Assembly: GCF_000377345.1 (NCBI RefSeq)
Contig: NZ_KB898053.1
Location: 1-60,553 of the forward strand
Direction: 5' to 3'
DNA: 60,553 nt
Origin: Thioalkalivibrio sp. ALJ16
GTDB taxonomy: Bacteria > Pseudomonadota > Gammaproteobacteria > Ectothiorhodospirales > Ectothiorhodospiraceae
The notes under the pieces were generated by a model. The model did no database searches. It was not told the DNA's origin and saw nothing but the letters and a program-made list of their open reading frames with translations. The position numbers and the translations under genes were made by a program. Below are positions 33,923 to 44,044 of this stretch, piece by piece (positions within the stretch are counted from its first letter, which is position 1; the number at the start of each line of letters is the position of its first letter).

Positions 33923-34243
33923 TCAGTAGGTGGGCATGGCGGGGTCGACGTCCCGCGCCCAGGCATCGATGCCGCCGGTCAGGTTGATCACATTGGAAAA
34001 GCCGCTGCGTTCCAGGAACCACGCGACCTGCTGGCTGCGCACACCATGATGGCAGATCACGACGGTCTCGGCCGCGGGGTCGAGTTCGCCGCTGGCGCTC
34101 GGGATCTGTCCCATGGGGAGCAGCCGGGAGCCCTCGATGTGGCAGTGCTGGAACTCCCATGGCTCACGCACATCCAGCAGCAGCGGCGGGGTATCGGTCT
34201 GCTGCAGGTAGTCGCGAAGTTCGACGGGGGAGAGCTGGCGCAT
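33923..34243 (-). CDS. Single-domain rhodanese
   Basis: The 106-residue protein (start ATG 34243, MRQLSPVELRDYLQQ) has LLLDVREPWEFQHCHIEGSRLLPMGQ and the active-site loop VVICHHGVRSQQVAWFLE with catalytic Cys followed by HHGVR. It resembles GlpE-type sulfurtransferases that carry a persulfide on Cys. A longer frame to 34294 has no matching residues. It is the first gene of the minus-strand group leading to the glycosyltransferase. Confidence 0.92.
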   Translation of the reverse strand: MRQLSPVELRDYLQQTDTPPLLLDVREPWEFQHCHIEGSRLLPMGQIPSASGELDPAAETVVICHHGVRSQQVAWFLERSGFSNVINLTGGIDAWARDVDPAMPTY

Positions 34244-34374
34244 AGGGGGTTCCGGGATCACAGGATGAAGACAAGACGCTAGGCCGCGACTCACGTGCAG
34301 GCAAGAGCCGCTGTCCGGCGTGGGGTGAGCGCCCCAGGGGTAAGCGGCTCGGGCGACGAATGGCCGCCGCGCGC

Positions 34375-35691
34375 TCAGTCGGCGCTGATGACCTGATTGC
34401 GGCCGGCGGCTTTCCCCTGATACAGGGCGCGATCCGCCCGTTTCATTACGTCGTTGATGCCTTCGTCATCCGGCCGAAAGGTGGCGATCCCGCAGGTGAT
34501 GCTGGTGCTCAGGTCGGTCCCGGTTGCGCTCAGATCGAGGCCGGCGATGGCGGCGGTGATGTCCCGGGCCAGGCGGACAGTGACGACCTGATCGGCTTCG
34601 GGGAGGAGTACGGCGAACTCCTCCCCGCCCAGCCTCGCCGGTATGTCACTGGTGCGGATGTGTTCGGTGATACAGCGCGTACCGAACTGGAGCACCAGGT
34701 CTCCGGCGGCGTGGCCGTAGCGGTCGTTAATGGACTTGAAGTGGTCGAAGTCGAGCATGATCACGCTGGCCGGCGTTCCCGTGGCGCGGAAGTCGGTAAA
34801 GGCCTCCTCCAGCTGTTCGATGAAATAGCGGCGACTGTACAGGCCGGTCAGCGCATCGGTGTTGGAGAGTCGGCGCAGGCGCTGTTCCAGCTCCTTCTGC
34901 TCGGTGACATCGCGGACCGTCCCCAGCAGGATGCGCTGATCGCCCCGCGGGTGCATGTCCGCCAGTTCGTGCACCCAGCGAATCTCGCCGCCCGGCCGGA
35001 TAATGCGATGCACGACATCGTGCAGGCCGGTCTCGTCGGCGCGGCGTTCGCTGGCCTCCACGGCCGGCAGATCATCCGGGTGGACCGCGGCCTTGAAGGC
35101 CTCCACGCTAGGGGTAAAGGTGGCCTTGTCGACCCCGAAGATCTCGTAGACCACATCCGACCAGTACAGCTCGCCGGTGACCAGGCTCCCTCGCCAGTAC
35201 CCGAGCCGGCCAATGCTCTGCACCAGATCCAGTTGCCGCGCGAGTGCCTGCGACTCGGCGAGTGCCGCTCTGAGATCCGCTTTGGTCTTGCGGATATCGG
35301 TGATCTCGACGTGCGAGCCCGCCATCCATTCCGGCTGGCCGTCGTCGCTGCGTGTGACCACGCGGCCATGTCCGCGGATCCAGATCCAGGAGTCATCGCG
35401 GTGTCGCATGCGCGCATCGCAGTGGTAGAACTCCGTATCGCCCTGGAAGTGCGCCTCGAGCGCGGTCTCGCAGTGGAGAAGATCCTCCGGGTGCGCGAGC
35501 GCCCTCCAGGCCTCGATCGAGACTGGCTGCAGCTCATCCAGCCGATACCCCAGCATGCCGGCCCAGCGCTCGTTCACGCGGACCTCGCCGGTCTGCACGT
35601 TCCATTCCCAGGTGCCGAGATTGCTGCTGTCGATGATGGCCTGAAGCCAGAAACGGCGGTCTTCAGCGGGGGGCGGGTTCTGGTCTGGCAC
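34375..35691 (-). CDS. PAS-PAS-GGDEF diguanylate cyclase
   Basis: The 438-residue protein has two PAS domains (about residues 15-135 and 155-275; each ends in a PAC-type element such as EITDIRKTKADL and VRDVTEQKELEQRL). A GGDEF domain (275-438) follows, with GGEEF at 355-359. The I-site RTSD (346-349) lies five residues before GGEEF, so product inhibition is likely. It makes c-di-GMP, which YcgR at the left end of the window would sense. No transmembrane segment is present. It stands alone, 131 bases from the rhodanese gene. Confidence 0.93.
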   Translation of the reverse strand: MPDQNPPPAEDRRFWLQAIIDSSNLGTWEWNVQTGEVRVNERWAGMLGYRLDELQPVSIEAWRALAHPEDLLHCETALEAHFQGDTEFYHCDARMRHRDDSWIWIRGHGRVVTRSDDGQPEWMAGSHVEITDIRKTKADLRAALAESQALARQLDLVQSIGRLGYWRGSLVTGELYWSDVVYEIFGVDKATFTPSVEAFKAAVHPDDLPAVEASERRADETGLHDVVHRIIRPGGEIRWVHELADMHPRGDQRILLGTVRDVTEQKELEQRLRRLSNTDALTGLYSRRYFIEQLEEAFTDFRATGTPASVIMLDFDHFKSINDRYGHAAGDLVLQFGTRCITEHIRTSDIPARLGGEEFAVLLPEADQVVTVRLARDITAAIAGLDLSATGTDLSTSITCGIATFRPDDEGINDVMKRADRALYQGKAAGRNQVISAD

Positions 35692-36120
35692 CGGCAGGGA
35701 TCCTTGTATTCGGGATCAGGGGCGAGGCTGATCCGGCCTGGAAAGAGTCTAAATTATGGCCCTGTAGCAGGGAAACATGCGGTTTCCCATATGGACCAGG
35801 CGTGAGGGGGCAGGTGCAACGATCGCATGCCGGAAATCGGGCCGATTGCCTACGAACGAAAACGTCCCCGATCCGTCAGGACCGAGGGCGCTTGCGAGTA
35901 CGGTTGTCCCGTCTGAATGGGCCAGATGCCCACCTTTGGGACAGCATCCGGTGAACGGGCCGTCCAAGCGGGTGAATAATGGCGACCCTGGAAGGAAGGC
36001 GGCGACGCTGCGCGTCTTGCCCTTTCGGATGGCGGCCGGTAGCCGCAACCTACGTGGCCGCGCTCGGGCTCGAATCGGAGTGCCTATGGAGGTTCGAATC
36101 TTCTGGGGTTTGGATCAACG

Positions 36121-36147
36121 AAAAAGGGCACCCGAATGTGGGTGCCC
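36121..36147 (-). terminator. Rho-independent terminator, repeat copy 1
   Basis: On the minus strand GGGCACCC-ACATTC-GGGTGCCC is followed by five T residues. It is the same hairpin as at 36301-36327 and is duplicated with the surrounding 180-bp unit. Confidence 0.85.
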
Positions 36148-36300
36148 TCTCTCAGGAATATGGCGCGCCCGGAAGGATGGCTACGACGCTGCGCGTCTTG
36201 CCCTTCCGGGTGTCGGCCGTGGGCCGACACGTTCCTCGCTACGCTCGGGATCGAACCGGATTGTCTACGGAGGTTCGAATCCTTTGGGGGACTGGAAACG

Positions 36301-36327
36301 AAAAAGGGCACCCGAATGTGGGTGCCC
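36301..36327 (-). terminator. Rho-independent terminator of the tRNA-Arg locus
   Basis: On the minus strand an 8-bp GC-rich stem (GGGCACCC/GGGTGCCC) with a 6-base loop is followed by five T residues. It starts 13 bases beyond the CCA of the tRNA-Arg fragment, so it was the native terminator of that tRNA gene. Confidence 0.85.
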
Positions 36328-36340
36328 TCTCTCAGGAATA

Positions 36341-36385
36341 TGGCGCGCCCGGAAGGATTCGAACCTCCGACCACCTGGTTCGTAG
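36341..36385 (-). tRNA. tRNA-Arg(ACG), 3' half only (attachment-site scar)
   Basis: The minus strand reads the anticodon loop CTACGAA (36379-36385), the 3' anticodon stem CCAGG, the variable loop, T-arm GGAGGTTCGAATCC, and acceptor end GGGCGCGCCA. Upstream of the loop the expected CCTGG and D-arm are absent (TTCTGT instead), so the gene cannot fold as a tRNA. A 3' half that begins at the anticodon loop is the usual att core of elements that integrate into tRNA genes. The intact copy should lie beyond the other end of the element, outside this window. Confidence 0.75.
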
Positions 36386-37284
36386 ACAGAATTAGCCTAC
36401 ACGTCACTGGTAGGCCAAAGCCTGCATAGATCGGCATTAATGAACACGGAAAAAACATAACGCTCTGAAAACTAAACGCTAAAAGCCCGTGCGTATCTGA
36501 CGGATTAACCCTATTGCGCCCGGTTAGAGATGTCACAAAGGGCCTCTAAAGCCTGCCGCCTGTCACGGCGTGTGGCACAGGCCTTACGGGCCCTTTCGAC
36601 CTCCTGGCGCTTTCAATGGCTGGGTGCTGTGCCGGGCTCGCAGAAGTCATATTCCTGCTATATCGATGCCTCCCAGGTCTCCATGGCTGTAACGCAGAAG
36701 AGGAGGCCTAGCTTGCAAGAGGAAGCGCCACCCTTTCTGGGGCTATCGAAATGGCGCATGGAAGCAAGGCGGGCGTCGCACACGTTTCGAGCACGTTGCA
36801 AAGAACTTGTGGTGTTGCCGAAGTTGTGGATGACTTCGGAGCGGGAGCGGAAGTCGTTGTTGGTGTGGCATGGGCTCCTATGGTCGGATGCATTTTGCGT
36901 CGGGGTTTCTGCGTTAAGGTGCGAAGGATGTTCGGCACAACGCGTAGCTTTGCCCGTGAATCTTTAAAAGCCGCTGGGCGAGTCGCTGTGGGCCGGTGGA
37001 CCGGCACTGGGCACGAAGTTCCTCTGAGCTGGTTGCATCCGTGCCCTTGGGGTTTTGTCGGAGCTGGGGCGCCGCAGCCCCGATCCTGGAGAGACGCAGT
37101 CCCGCAATATATGCTTATCGGCGGCCCCGTGGAGTTGACTCGGGTCCTGTTTGTTGCCATCGTACGGACTGACGAGTCCGTCAGCATCGCTTGGGATCGG
37201 TCCTCCACGGCTCGACCCCAAGCGAAGTCACAGTGATCGTATTCCGCTTACGTACAGTGGAGAAACAGGGTAGGCCGTTAGTTA
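36386..37284. other. Start of the inferred island, no convincing gene
   Basis: About 900 bases to the right of the truncated tRNA hold open frames on both strands but none with a plausible domain, ribosome site or amino-acid composition. No integrase is seen here, so it would lie at the other end of the element if it still exists. The last 120 bases hold overlapping palindromes and presumably the tetR promoter. Confidence 0.5.
37164..37184. promoter_or_regulatory. Overlapping palindromes, candidate TetR operator
   Basis: ACGGACTGACGAGTCCGT (37164-37181) is a 7-bp inverted repeat with a 4-base centre, and CTGACGAGTCCGTCAG (37169-37184) overlaps it as a second 6-bp inverted repeat. They lie about 100 bases upstream of the tetR-type gene. 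TetR repressors often bind such sites in front of their own gene. No T-run follows, so a terminator is less likely. Confidence 0.45.
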
Positions 37285-37926
37285 ATGACACAGCATGACC
37301 AGCAGGTTACGACGAAGCGCACGCGGCTCTCGGCGGAGGAGCGGCGGGAGCAGATCCTAGGCGCTGCCGGGCCGCACTTTGCCGAGCACGGGTATCGATG
37401 CTCGGATATTCAGCATATCGCGGATGCCATCGGCGTTGGCAAAGGGACCATCTACCGCTACTTCCCGACGAAGGAAGATCTTTTCGTCGCTTGCGTGGAA
37501 CGCGCGGTTGAAAGGATCAACACCCGTGCGTCGGTTGCGGCACAGAGGGGTCGGGATCCGGTAGTGAAGATGCGGCTTGCAGTGCGGTCTTACCTGGAGT
37601 TTTTCGATGAACACCCGGAAGTCATCGAGTTATTCATCCAGGAGCGTGCCGAGTTCAGGGATCGAGGAAAGCCGGTGTACTTCGTCCACTGGGAGCGTAA
37701 CCGGCCTGACTGGAGTGTGTTGATGGATCAGCTCAGGGAGCAAGGCCGCTTCCGACAAATAGACTCCGCCGAAGCTGGCCGATTCTTCTCGTACGCCATG
37801 TACGGAACGGTTATCGCCCACAGGCTCACGGGCGAAACGTCTTCCTTAGTTGGGCGGACGGACTTAATCGTCGACATCATGCTCCACGGCATGCTTATAC
37901 CCGATTCTGAGCCGGACACTCTCTGA
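37285..37926 (+). CDS. TetR-family transcriptional regulator of the RND operon
   Basis: The 213-residue protein has the TetR helix-turn-helix (residues about 15-62: RLSAEERREQILGAAGPHFAEHGY, then DIQHIADAIGVGKGTIYRYFPTKEDLF). A helical C-terminal ligand domain with VIELFIQERAEFRDRGKPVYF follows. It precedes the efflux genes by 59 bases on the same strand, so it is probably the local repressor and cotranscribed with them. A palindromic candidate operator lies upstream. The inducing ligand cannot be read from the sequence. Confidence 0.9.
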   Translation: MTQHDQQVTTKRTRLSAEERREQILGAAGPHFAEHGYRCSDIQHIADAIGVGKGTIYRYFPTKEDLFVACVERAVERINTRASVAAQRGRDPVVKMRLAVRSYLEFFDEHPEVIELFIQERAEFRDRGKPVYFVHWERNRPDWSVLMDQLREQGRFRQIDSAEAGRFFSYAMYGTVIAHRLTGETSSLVGRTDLIVDIMLHGMLIPDSEPDTL

Positions 37927-37985
37927 CCCTGACAGGTCGGCGGTCACATCACATCTAAGACTGAACACAACTGGAGAAGCCAGCG

Positions 37986-39146
37986 ATGGCCACCTTCCGA
38001 ATAAAGAACCACGGCCGGCGTATCGTGGCCGTTGGCGTACCAATGTTTGCTGCTTTGTTGCTGGGCGGTTGTTCTGGGGACGAACTGGGTCCCGACGAAT
38101 CGGATCAGCCACGTCAGCCTGTGACCGTCGTCGCCGTGTCTCCAGTGACGGTGGATGTGCATCAGGACTACGCCGGTCGCGTCCACGGGGCACGAGAGGT
38201 GGAGGTTCGCGCCCGGGTCGAGGGCATTCTCGAACAGCGGCTGTACCAGGAGGGACAGTTGGTTGAACGGGGCGACGCTCTATTCCGCATAGACCCGGAG
38301 CCGTTCGAAGCGCGGCTAGAGGAGGCAGCAGCTCAGCGGGAATCTGCCCGGGCCGACCTGGAAGAAGCCGAGCGTGAGTGGCGCCGGATTGAGCGGCTGT
38401 ATGAACGTGATGCCATCAGCGAGCGGGAGCGCGACTCAGCTCGATCCGCCGTGACACTCGCACGAGCTGGCGTATCGTTGGCGGAGGCGCATGTCACCCA
38501 AGCGCGCCTGCAACTGGATTACGCAACGGTGGAGGCACCGGTCTCCGGTGTCACAAGCCTGGAAGCGGTGCCGGAAGGCAGCTTGCTGGATCCAGGCACG
38601 CAGCTTACTACAATTGTGCAACACGACCCGGTGCATGTGCGCTTTGCCCTCCCAGAGGACGATGCCGCTATCCAGCGCACCGCGCGGCGCGCCCGCGCCG
38701 CCGACGGTGACGACCAGGACTACCGCCGTGAGGTGGCGCTGCTGCTGCCCGAGGGGGGTGAGTACGATCAGAACGGAGTAGTGGACTTCACCGCCAGCAC
38801 CATCGACCACGGGACCGGTTCGGTGACCGCCCGAGCGGTGTTCGACAACCCGGACGGCGCCATAATCCCCGGCCAGTTCGTGCGGATCCGCGTGGTTCTG
38901 GAGACCCTGGACGACGTGTTCCGCGTACCGGAGACGGTCATCAGCGAAGGTTCCGACGGACCCCTGCTCTATGTGGTGGACGACGACGGCAACGCCAGTG
39001 CCCGCGCCGTGGAGCTCGGGCGAGTAGTCGACGGTGACCAGGTCGTGCTGAGCGGTCTCGACGACGGTGACCGGGTCATCATCAACGGCCACGCCTCTGT
39101 CGGCGACGGCGCACCGGTGGATATAACCGATGAGGAGGGCACCTGA
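37986..39146 (+). CDS. RND efflux periplasmic adaptor (membrane fusion lipoprotein)
   Basis: The 386-residue precursor has a lipobox LLGGC (Cys29), then the lipoyl half-motifs ([40 protein letters not shown] and [24 protein letters not shown]) around an alpha-hairpin rich in Glu/Arg. This is the AcrA/MexA class, bridging the permease and outer membrane channel. GGAG lies before the ATG. The stop overlaps the permease start at base 39146. Confidence 0.95.
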   Translation: MATFRIKNHGRRIVAVGVPMFAALLLGGCSGDELGPDESDQPRQPVTVVAVSPVTVDVHQDYAGRVHGAREVEVRARVEGILEQRLYQEGQLVERGDALFRIDPEPFEARLEEAAAQRESARADLEEAEREWRRIERLYERDAISERERDSARSAVTLARAGVSLAEAHVTQARLQLDYATVEAPVSGVTSLEAVPEGSLLDPGTQLTTIVQHDPVHVRFALPEDDAAIQRTARRARAADGDDQDYRREVALLLPEGGEYDQNGVVDFTASTIDHGTGSVTARAVFDNPDGAIIPGQFVRIRVVLETLDDVFRVPETVISEGSDGPLLYVVDDDGNASARAVELGRVVDGDQVVLSGLDDGDRVIINGHASVGDGAPVDITDEEGT

Positions 39147-42100
39147 TGTTCCGCTTCTTCATCGACCGGCCGCTGTTCGCCTCGGTGGTCTCCATCATCA
39201 TACTCATCATGGGTGGCGCGGCATTGGCCACGCTGCCCGTGGAACAGTACCCGGACGTGGTGCCGCCGGAAATCGTGGTCGAGGCCAGTTACCCGGGCGC
39301 TAGTGCCGAAGTGATCGCCGAGTCCGTGGCTGCGCCTCTGGAGCAGGAGATCAACGGCGTCGACGACATGATCTACATGGAATCGAGTAGCACCGACGCC
39401 GGCACGATCCAGCTGGTAGTGACCTTTGACATGGGTACCGACCCAGACCAGGCGGCGATCAACGTCAACAACCGGGTCCAGCGCGCGCTGGCACGTCTGC
39501 CAGAAGAAGTGCAGCAACAGGGCGTGCGAGTTGAAGCCCGCTCCACGGATATCCTGCAGGTCCTAGCACTATTCTCCAAGGACGGCAGCATGGATGACGT
39601 GGACATCAGCAACTATGCGCTGCTCAACGTTATCGACGAACTGGTCCGTCTCCCGGGTGTGGGGAACGCGTCGCTGTTCGGTGCCCAAGACTACTCCATG
39701 CGCGTGTGGCTTGATCCGGAGCGCATGGCGCAGTACCAGCTTACCTCGTCGGACATTGCCTCGGCCCTGCGGGAGCAAAACGCGCAGTTCGCTGCGGGTC
39801 GCATTGGCGCTCAGCCCGCTGAGGGCGATCAAGCCTTTACCTTCAGCGTCAGCACGCCAGGCAGGCTGACCGACCCTGAAGATTTCGAGGACGTCATCAT
39901 TCGCAGCGACGCCGACGGGCAGTCTCTGCGCTTGGGGCAGGTGGCCAATGTTCAGCTTGGCGCTCAGAGCTACGATTTCTCCGCCACCTACAACAGCCAG
40001 CCCACTGTTCCCATTGGCGTGTATCTGCAACCGGGAGCCAACGCGGTGGATACGGCGGCGCGGGTCCGTGACGTGCTGGAGGAGATGGAACCGCGGTTCC
40101 CCGAGGGCCTTGAGTACGAGGTCCCCTACGACACCACCGATTTCATTGAGGCCTCCATCCAGGAGGTGTTGATAACCCTGGTCATCGCGCTGCTGCTAGT
40201 GATGGCGGTGACGTTTCTATTCCTGCAGCACCTGCGTAGCACGCTTATCCCGCTGGCGGCGATACCCGTCTCCCTGATCGGCACGTTCGCAGGCATGCAG
40301 GCACTTGGGTTTTCGGTCAACCTGCTGACGCTGTTTGGGCTCATCCTGGCCATTGGCGTGGTGGTGGATAACGCCATAATCGTCATGGAGAACGTCGAGC
40401 GGCTCATCAAGGAGAAGGCCTTGTCGGCCTACCACGCGTCCGTGGAGACCATGAAGCAGGTCTCCGGGGCAGTGGTGGCTTCCACCCTGGTGCTGGTGGC
40501 GGTGTTCGCTCCCGTGGCTTTTCTCGGTGGCTTGACCGGTGAGCTGTACCAGCAGTTCGCTATCACCATTGCGGTCTCGGTGGTGATCTCTGCCGTCGTT
40601 GCCCTTACCCTAACCCCCGCCATGTGCGCCATTTTGCTGGACAAACCGCTCAAGGAGCCGGTGGCGCCGCTGCGTTGGTTCAATACCGGGTTCGACCGTT
40701 TAACCAATGGGTTCGTCCGTGTCGTGCACTTCTTCCTGCGTCATGCCGTTGTGGGCGTACTGGCTTTCGTTGCCGTGATCGGGGTGGCTCTTTTCACCCT
40801 CTCGCGCATGGCTGATGGCCTCGTGCCACAGGAGGATCAGGGTTTCGTGCTGGTGGCTCCCATGCTGCCCGCCGGCGCGTCACTGGGGCGTACCGAGGCC
40901 TTCCGGGACGCCGTGACCGACCGGCTGGTCGGCATGGATGAGGTGGACGAGGTGGTGAGTTTTGCCGGCTTCGACATGATCGCCGGCGCTTTGCGCCCCA
41001 ATGCGGGTGTCGGATTTCTCACGCTAGCGGATTGGAGCGAGCGCACCGGCGAGGGACAAGATGCTCAGGGCCTCGCAAACCGGTTCATGGGCATGGGGGC
41101 GCAGATGCAGGAGGGCAATATCCTCGCCTTTGTACCGCCTCCCATCCAGGGTCTGTCACTGACGGGTGGCGTAGAAGGATTTCTGCAAGTGCGTGGTGAC
41201 GAGTCACCGGAAGAAATCCAAGCAATTGGCGAGCGCTTCGTCGCCGCCGCCAACGAACGCCCGGAGTTGGCCAACGTGAACGTTACCTTGGATACGAGTA
41301 TTCCGCGGTACCACGCCGAGGTTGACCGGGAGAAGGCGCGCGCCGCGGGCGTGCCCATCGACCAGGTGTTCGGCGCCCTGCAGAGCACGTTTGGGGCCGA
41401 CTACGTCAACGATTTCACCTTTGAGGGGCGTAACTGGCAGGTGAACATGCAGGCCCAGAGCGCCTACCGCAGTCACCCGGACGACCTCCGGCGGGTCTTC
41501 GTACGTAATGACGATGGTGACATGCTGCCGGTGAGCTCGCTGGTGACGCTGGAGCGCACTACCGGGCCCGACATTATTGATCGCTTCAACGTCTATCCGG
41601 CGGCGAAGATCATGGCGGATCCGGCGCCGGGTTATACGACCGGCGATGCCCTGGCCGCCATGCAGGCGGTGGAAGCGGAGGTGCTGTCGGACAATGAGTT
41701 GCTCGGTTGGACCGGAGAGGCTTACCAGCTCCAGGCGGCGGAGGCTGCCGGCGGCATTGCCTTCGCCTTGGGGCTGATCATGGTCTTCCTCATTTTGGTG
41801 GCCCAGTATGAGCGTCTGACTCTGCCTATTGCCGTCGCATCCGCAGTTCCGTTCGCTGTGTTCGGGGCGGCGCTTGCCTCGGCGCTGCGGGGGTTCCCCA
41901 ACGACATCTACTTCCAGATCGGGCTGCTGGTGCTAATCGGTCTGGCGGCAAAGAACGCCATTCTCATCGTGGAGTTCGCGGCCCAGAACCGAAGCCAGGG
42001 CATGTCGTCTCTGGACGCCGCACTCGCGGCCGCCCGCCAGCGCTTCCGCGCCATCATGATGACCGCGCTGACGTTCATCATCGGCACCCTGCCGCTGGTG

Positions 42101-42280
42101 TTTGCCACCGGTGCCGGGGCAGTCAGCCGCCAAGAGATTGGCACCGTGGTGGTGGGCGGCATGATCGCCGCCAGCACCCTGGCGCTGCTGTTCGTGCCGC
42201 TGTTCTACAAACTGCTGGAGGACCTGGCCACATGGCAGAAGGGGCGGCGCGGGCGACGCAAGGAGGCAGCCCATGCGTAA
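39146..42280 (+). CDS. RND efflux permease, HAE1 family
   Basis: The 1044-residue inner-membrane protein has the AcrB layout: [24 protein letters not shown] at TM1, two large periplasmic loops and twelve transmembrane helices. The TM4 proton site reads [15 protein letters not shown], so the first Asp of the AcrB D407-D408 pair is kept and the second is Asn. The TM10 lysine is kept in [16 protein letters not shown]. Such pumps export drugs, dyes or detergents using the proton gradient. The outer membrane channel gene overlaps its end by 8 bases. Confidence 0.95.
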   Translation: MFRFFIDRPLFASVVSIIILIMGGAALATLPVEQYPDVVPPEIVVEASYPGASAEVIAESVAAPLEQEINGVDDMIYMESSSTDAGTIQLVVTFDMGTDPDQAAINVNNRVQRALARLPEEVQQQGVRVEARSTDILQVLALFSKDGSMDDVDISNYALLNVIDELVRLPGVGNASLFGAQDYSMRVWLDPERMAQYQLTSSDIASALREQNAQFAAGRIGAQPAEGDQAFTFSVSTPGRLTDPEDFEDVIIRSDADGQSLRLGQVANVQLGAQSYDFSATYNSQPTVPIGVYLQPGANAVDTAARVRDVLEEMEPRFPEGLEYEVPYDTTDFIEASIQEVLITLVIALLLVMAVTFLFLQHLRSTLIPLAAIPVSLIGTFAGMQALGFSVNLLTLFGLILAIGVVVDNAIIVMENVERLIKEKALSAYHASVETMKQVSGAVVASTLVLVAVFAPVAFLGGLTGELYQQFAITIAVSVVISAVVALTLTPAMCAILLDKPLKEPVAPLRWFNTGFDRLTNGFVRVVHFFLRHAVVGVLAFVAVIGVALFTLSRMADGLVPQEDQGFVLVAPMLPAGASLGRTEAFRDAVTDRLVGMDEVDEVVSFAGFDMIAGALRPNAGVGFLTLADWSERTGEGQDAQGLANRFMGMGAQMQEGNILAFVPPPIQGLSLTGGVEGFLQVRGDESPEEIQAIGERFVAAANERPELANVNVTLDTSIPRYHAEVDREKARAAGVPIDQVFGALQSTFGADYVNDFTFEGRNWQVNMQAQSAYRSHPDDLRRVFVRNDDGDMLPVSSLVTLERTTGPDIIDRFNVYPAAKIMADPAPGYTTGDALAAMQAVEAEVLSDNELLGWTGEAYQLQAAEAAGGIAFALGLIMVFLILVAQYERLTLPIAVASAVPFAVFGAALASALRGFPNDIYFQIGLLVLIGLAAKNAILIVEFAAQNRSQGMSSLDAALAAARQRFRAIMMTALTFIIGTLPLVFATGAGAVSRQEIGTVVVGGMIAASTLALLFVPLFYKLLEDLATWQKGRRGRRKEAAHA

Positions 42281-43724
42281 GCTACTGAGTCTGGCTGCCA
42301 CCACGATCCTGATCACGGGCTGCGCCGTGGGACCCGAGTACGAGCGGCCGGAAACCGACCTGCCCGATGAGTGGCCGGAGCACGAATTGTTCGACACCGC
42401 CGAAGATGCCGACTGGCAGGAGTGGTGGACGCACTTTGACGATCCGGAACTGGACGACCTGGTGGAGCGTGCCCTGGGAGAGAACCTGGATGTGCGGTTG
42501 CAGGCCGAGCGGGTGATGGAGGCCCACGCCCGCCTTGGCTTGGCGGATGCCGAACGCATGCCGACGGTGGATGCCCAGGCAGAAGCCGCGCGGGAACGCC
42601 AGCCCGAGGCGACCTCACCGCTCCCGGGCACTGCAGGCACCGGCAACCTGTTTTCGGTCTCGGGCATGCTCGGTTACGAGTTGGACCTCTGGGGCCGGCT
42701 CGCCAGCCAGCGGGAGGCCGCCGAGGCCATGCTGCTGGAGTCCGCTTTCAGCCGCGATGCCGTGCGTCTGAACGTCGCTACCGACGTAGTGACCACCTAC
42801 ATCAGCCTGCGTGCCGCGGAGGAACAGCTCGTCCTGACCCAGGAGACGGTCCGCTCACGGCAGCGGTCTCTGGACATTGAGGAGGCGCGCTACGAGGAGG
42901 GCAGTGCCGATGCGCTGGCTGTGCGCCAGGCCCGATCGGATCTGGAGGCCACCCGCGCCAGCCTGCCGCCGATGCGTGAACAGGTCATGACCCTGGAGAG
43001 CGCGCTCGCCGTGCTGGTGGGTGCGCAGCCGGGCGAGCTGCTCGGCGAGCTGGACTTCGGCGAAGGCCGTCTGCGCGAGTTGGGCCTACCGGATGCCATG
43101 CCCGAAGACACGCCCGCCGACATCCTCCGCCGTCGACCGGACATCCGCGCCGCCGAAGCGGGGTTGATGGCATCCACCGCCGAAATCGGCATCGCCGAGG
43201 CGAACCGGCTTCCGCAGGTCAGGCTCTCGGCCGTTCTCGGCACCGCCGCCACGGCCACCGGCGACCTATTCACCGGACCCTCCGAGACTTGGGGGCTGGG
43301 CGCATCGGTCGGTGGGCCGTTGTTCGACTTTGGGCGCAGTCGAGCGCAGGTGGAGACGGCGGAATCTCTACGGGCGCAGGCGGAGACCCAGTACAACATT
43401 ACCGTAACCACCGCGTTTCGCGAGGTCCGCGACGCCCTGATCGCCTACGACATGAGCAGTGACCGCATAGAAGCCGTGGGGCGCCAGCTCGAGGCCATCG
43501 AGGATACCCGTGACATGTCCCAGCTACAGTATGACGAGGGGCTGACCGGGCGGTTCGAGCTGCTCGACGCCGAACGGGCTCTGCTTGAGGCGGAGCTGAC
43601 GGCAGTTGAGGCCGCTCGGGACCGCCTGACCGCAACGGCCACTCTGTTCAAGGCCATGGGAGGGGCTGGCTGGGAAGGACACACAGCGCACGTCTTTGAT
43701 GCTGAGGGTGCCGATGCCCGCTGA
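42273..43724 (+). CDS. RND efflux outer-membrane channel lipoprotein (NodT/OprM type)
   Basis: The 483-residue precursor has a lipobox LITGC (Cys17) followed by [17 protein letters not shown], the usual NodT start. Two OEP repeats follow; [46 protein letters not shown] marks the second. It forms the trimeric channel through the outer membrane. Overlap with the permease gene makes a three-gene operon with tetR. The 320 bases after it contain no terminator with a clear T-run and no recognisable gene. Confidence 0.95.
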   Translation: MRKLLSLAATTILITGCAVGPEYERPETDLPDEWPEHELFDTAEDADWQEWWTHFDDPELDDLVERALGENLDVRLQAERVMEAHARLGLADAERMPTVDAQAEAARERQPEATSPLPGTAGTGNLFSVSGMLGYELDLWGRLASQREAAEAMLLESAFSRDAVRLNVATDVVTTYISLRAAEEQLVLTQETVRSRQRSLDIEEARYEEGSADALAVRQARSDLEATRASLPPMREQVMTLESALAVLVGAQPGELLGELDFGEGRLRELGLPDAMPEDTPADILRRRPDIRAAEAGLMASTAEIGIAEANRLPQVRLSAVLGTAATATGDLFTGPSETWGLGASVGGPLFDFGRSRAQVETAESLRAQAETQYNITVTTAFREVRDALIAYDMSSDRIEAVGRQLEAIEDTRDMSQLQYDEGLTGRFELLDAERALLEAELTAVEAARDRLTATATLFKAMGGAGWEGHTAHVFDAEGADAR

Positions 43725-44044
43725 CCGCTGACCGCGAGATTTTGGCCTTAACTTGCGCGTGGACACGCGAATGGTGAGTTCAATCTGTCGACACAATAGA
43801 CATTCGACTATTCGTCCGGGAGCTTAAGAGGCCTTCTTGCGGGTATGGGAGCCTAGGAATAGGTGAAGATTAGGTGCATCGGACGGAGGATGAGGTTTCT
43901 CATGCTTCGAGATGTCGGGTCGGCGCGAGGGCGCCGCTTCGCCAAATCGGACACCCGAGCCCCAGATTGGGGAGCTGTACGGATTATTCAGGAGTGTATG
44001 CCGCGCTTCTGCGGAGGCGCACCGTCATCGCGAGGGGTTTTTAG

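Larger units (their letters stand above)
35985..36340. repeat. Tandem repeat (~180 bp) of tRNA-tail and terminator
   Basis: The block 36121-36178 (terminator hairpin, a short AT-rich spacer and 18 bases of tRNA-Arg 3' sequence) recurs at 36301-36358, 180 bases later. The sequence before each also aligns (36003 onward with 36184 onward). A more diverged start is visible near 35985. The units contain a perfect GTGTCGGCC/GGCCGACAC hairpin (36210-36230) and a T-arm-like segment in the opposite orientation (GGAGGTTCGAATC, 36091 and 36271 regions). I see no protein here. The gap from 35692 to 35984 shows nothing recognisable. Confidence 0.75.

Noticed and set aside
35979-36395. 138-codon plus-strand frame with NEKGHPNVGALSQ repeats and GAPGRIRTSDHLV
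   Set aside because: It is the antisense of the tRNA-Arg tail and terminator. GAPGRIRTSD-type peptides are a well-known artefact of translating tRNA genes, and the repeats come from the 180-bp unit.
36708-37208. 166-codon minus-strand frame in the island start
   Set aside because: Thr/Pro-rich with no domain or ribosome site; lies over the candidate tetR operator region.
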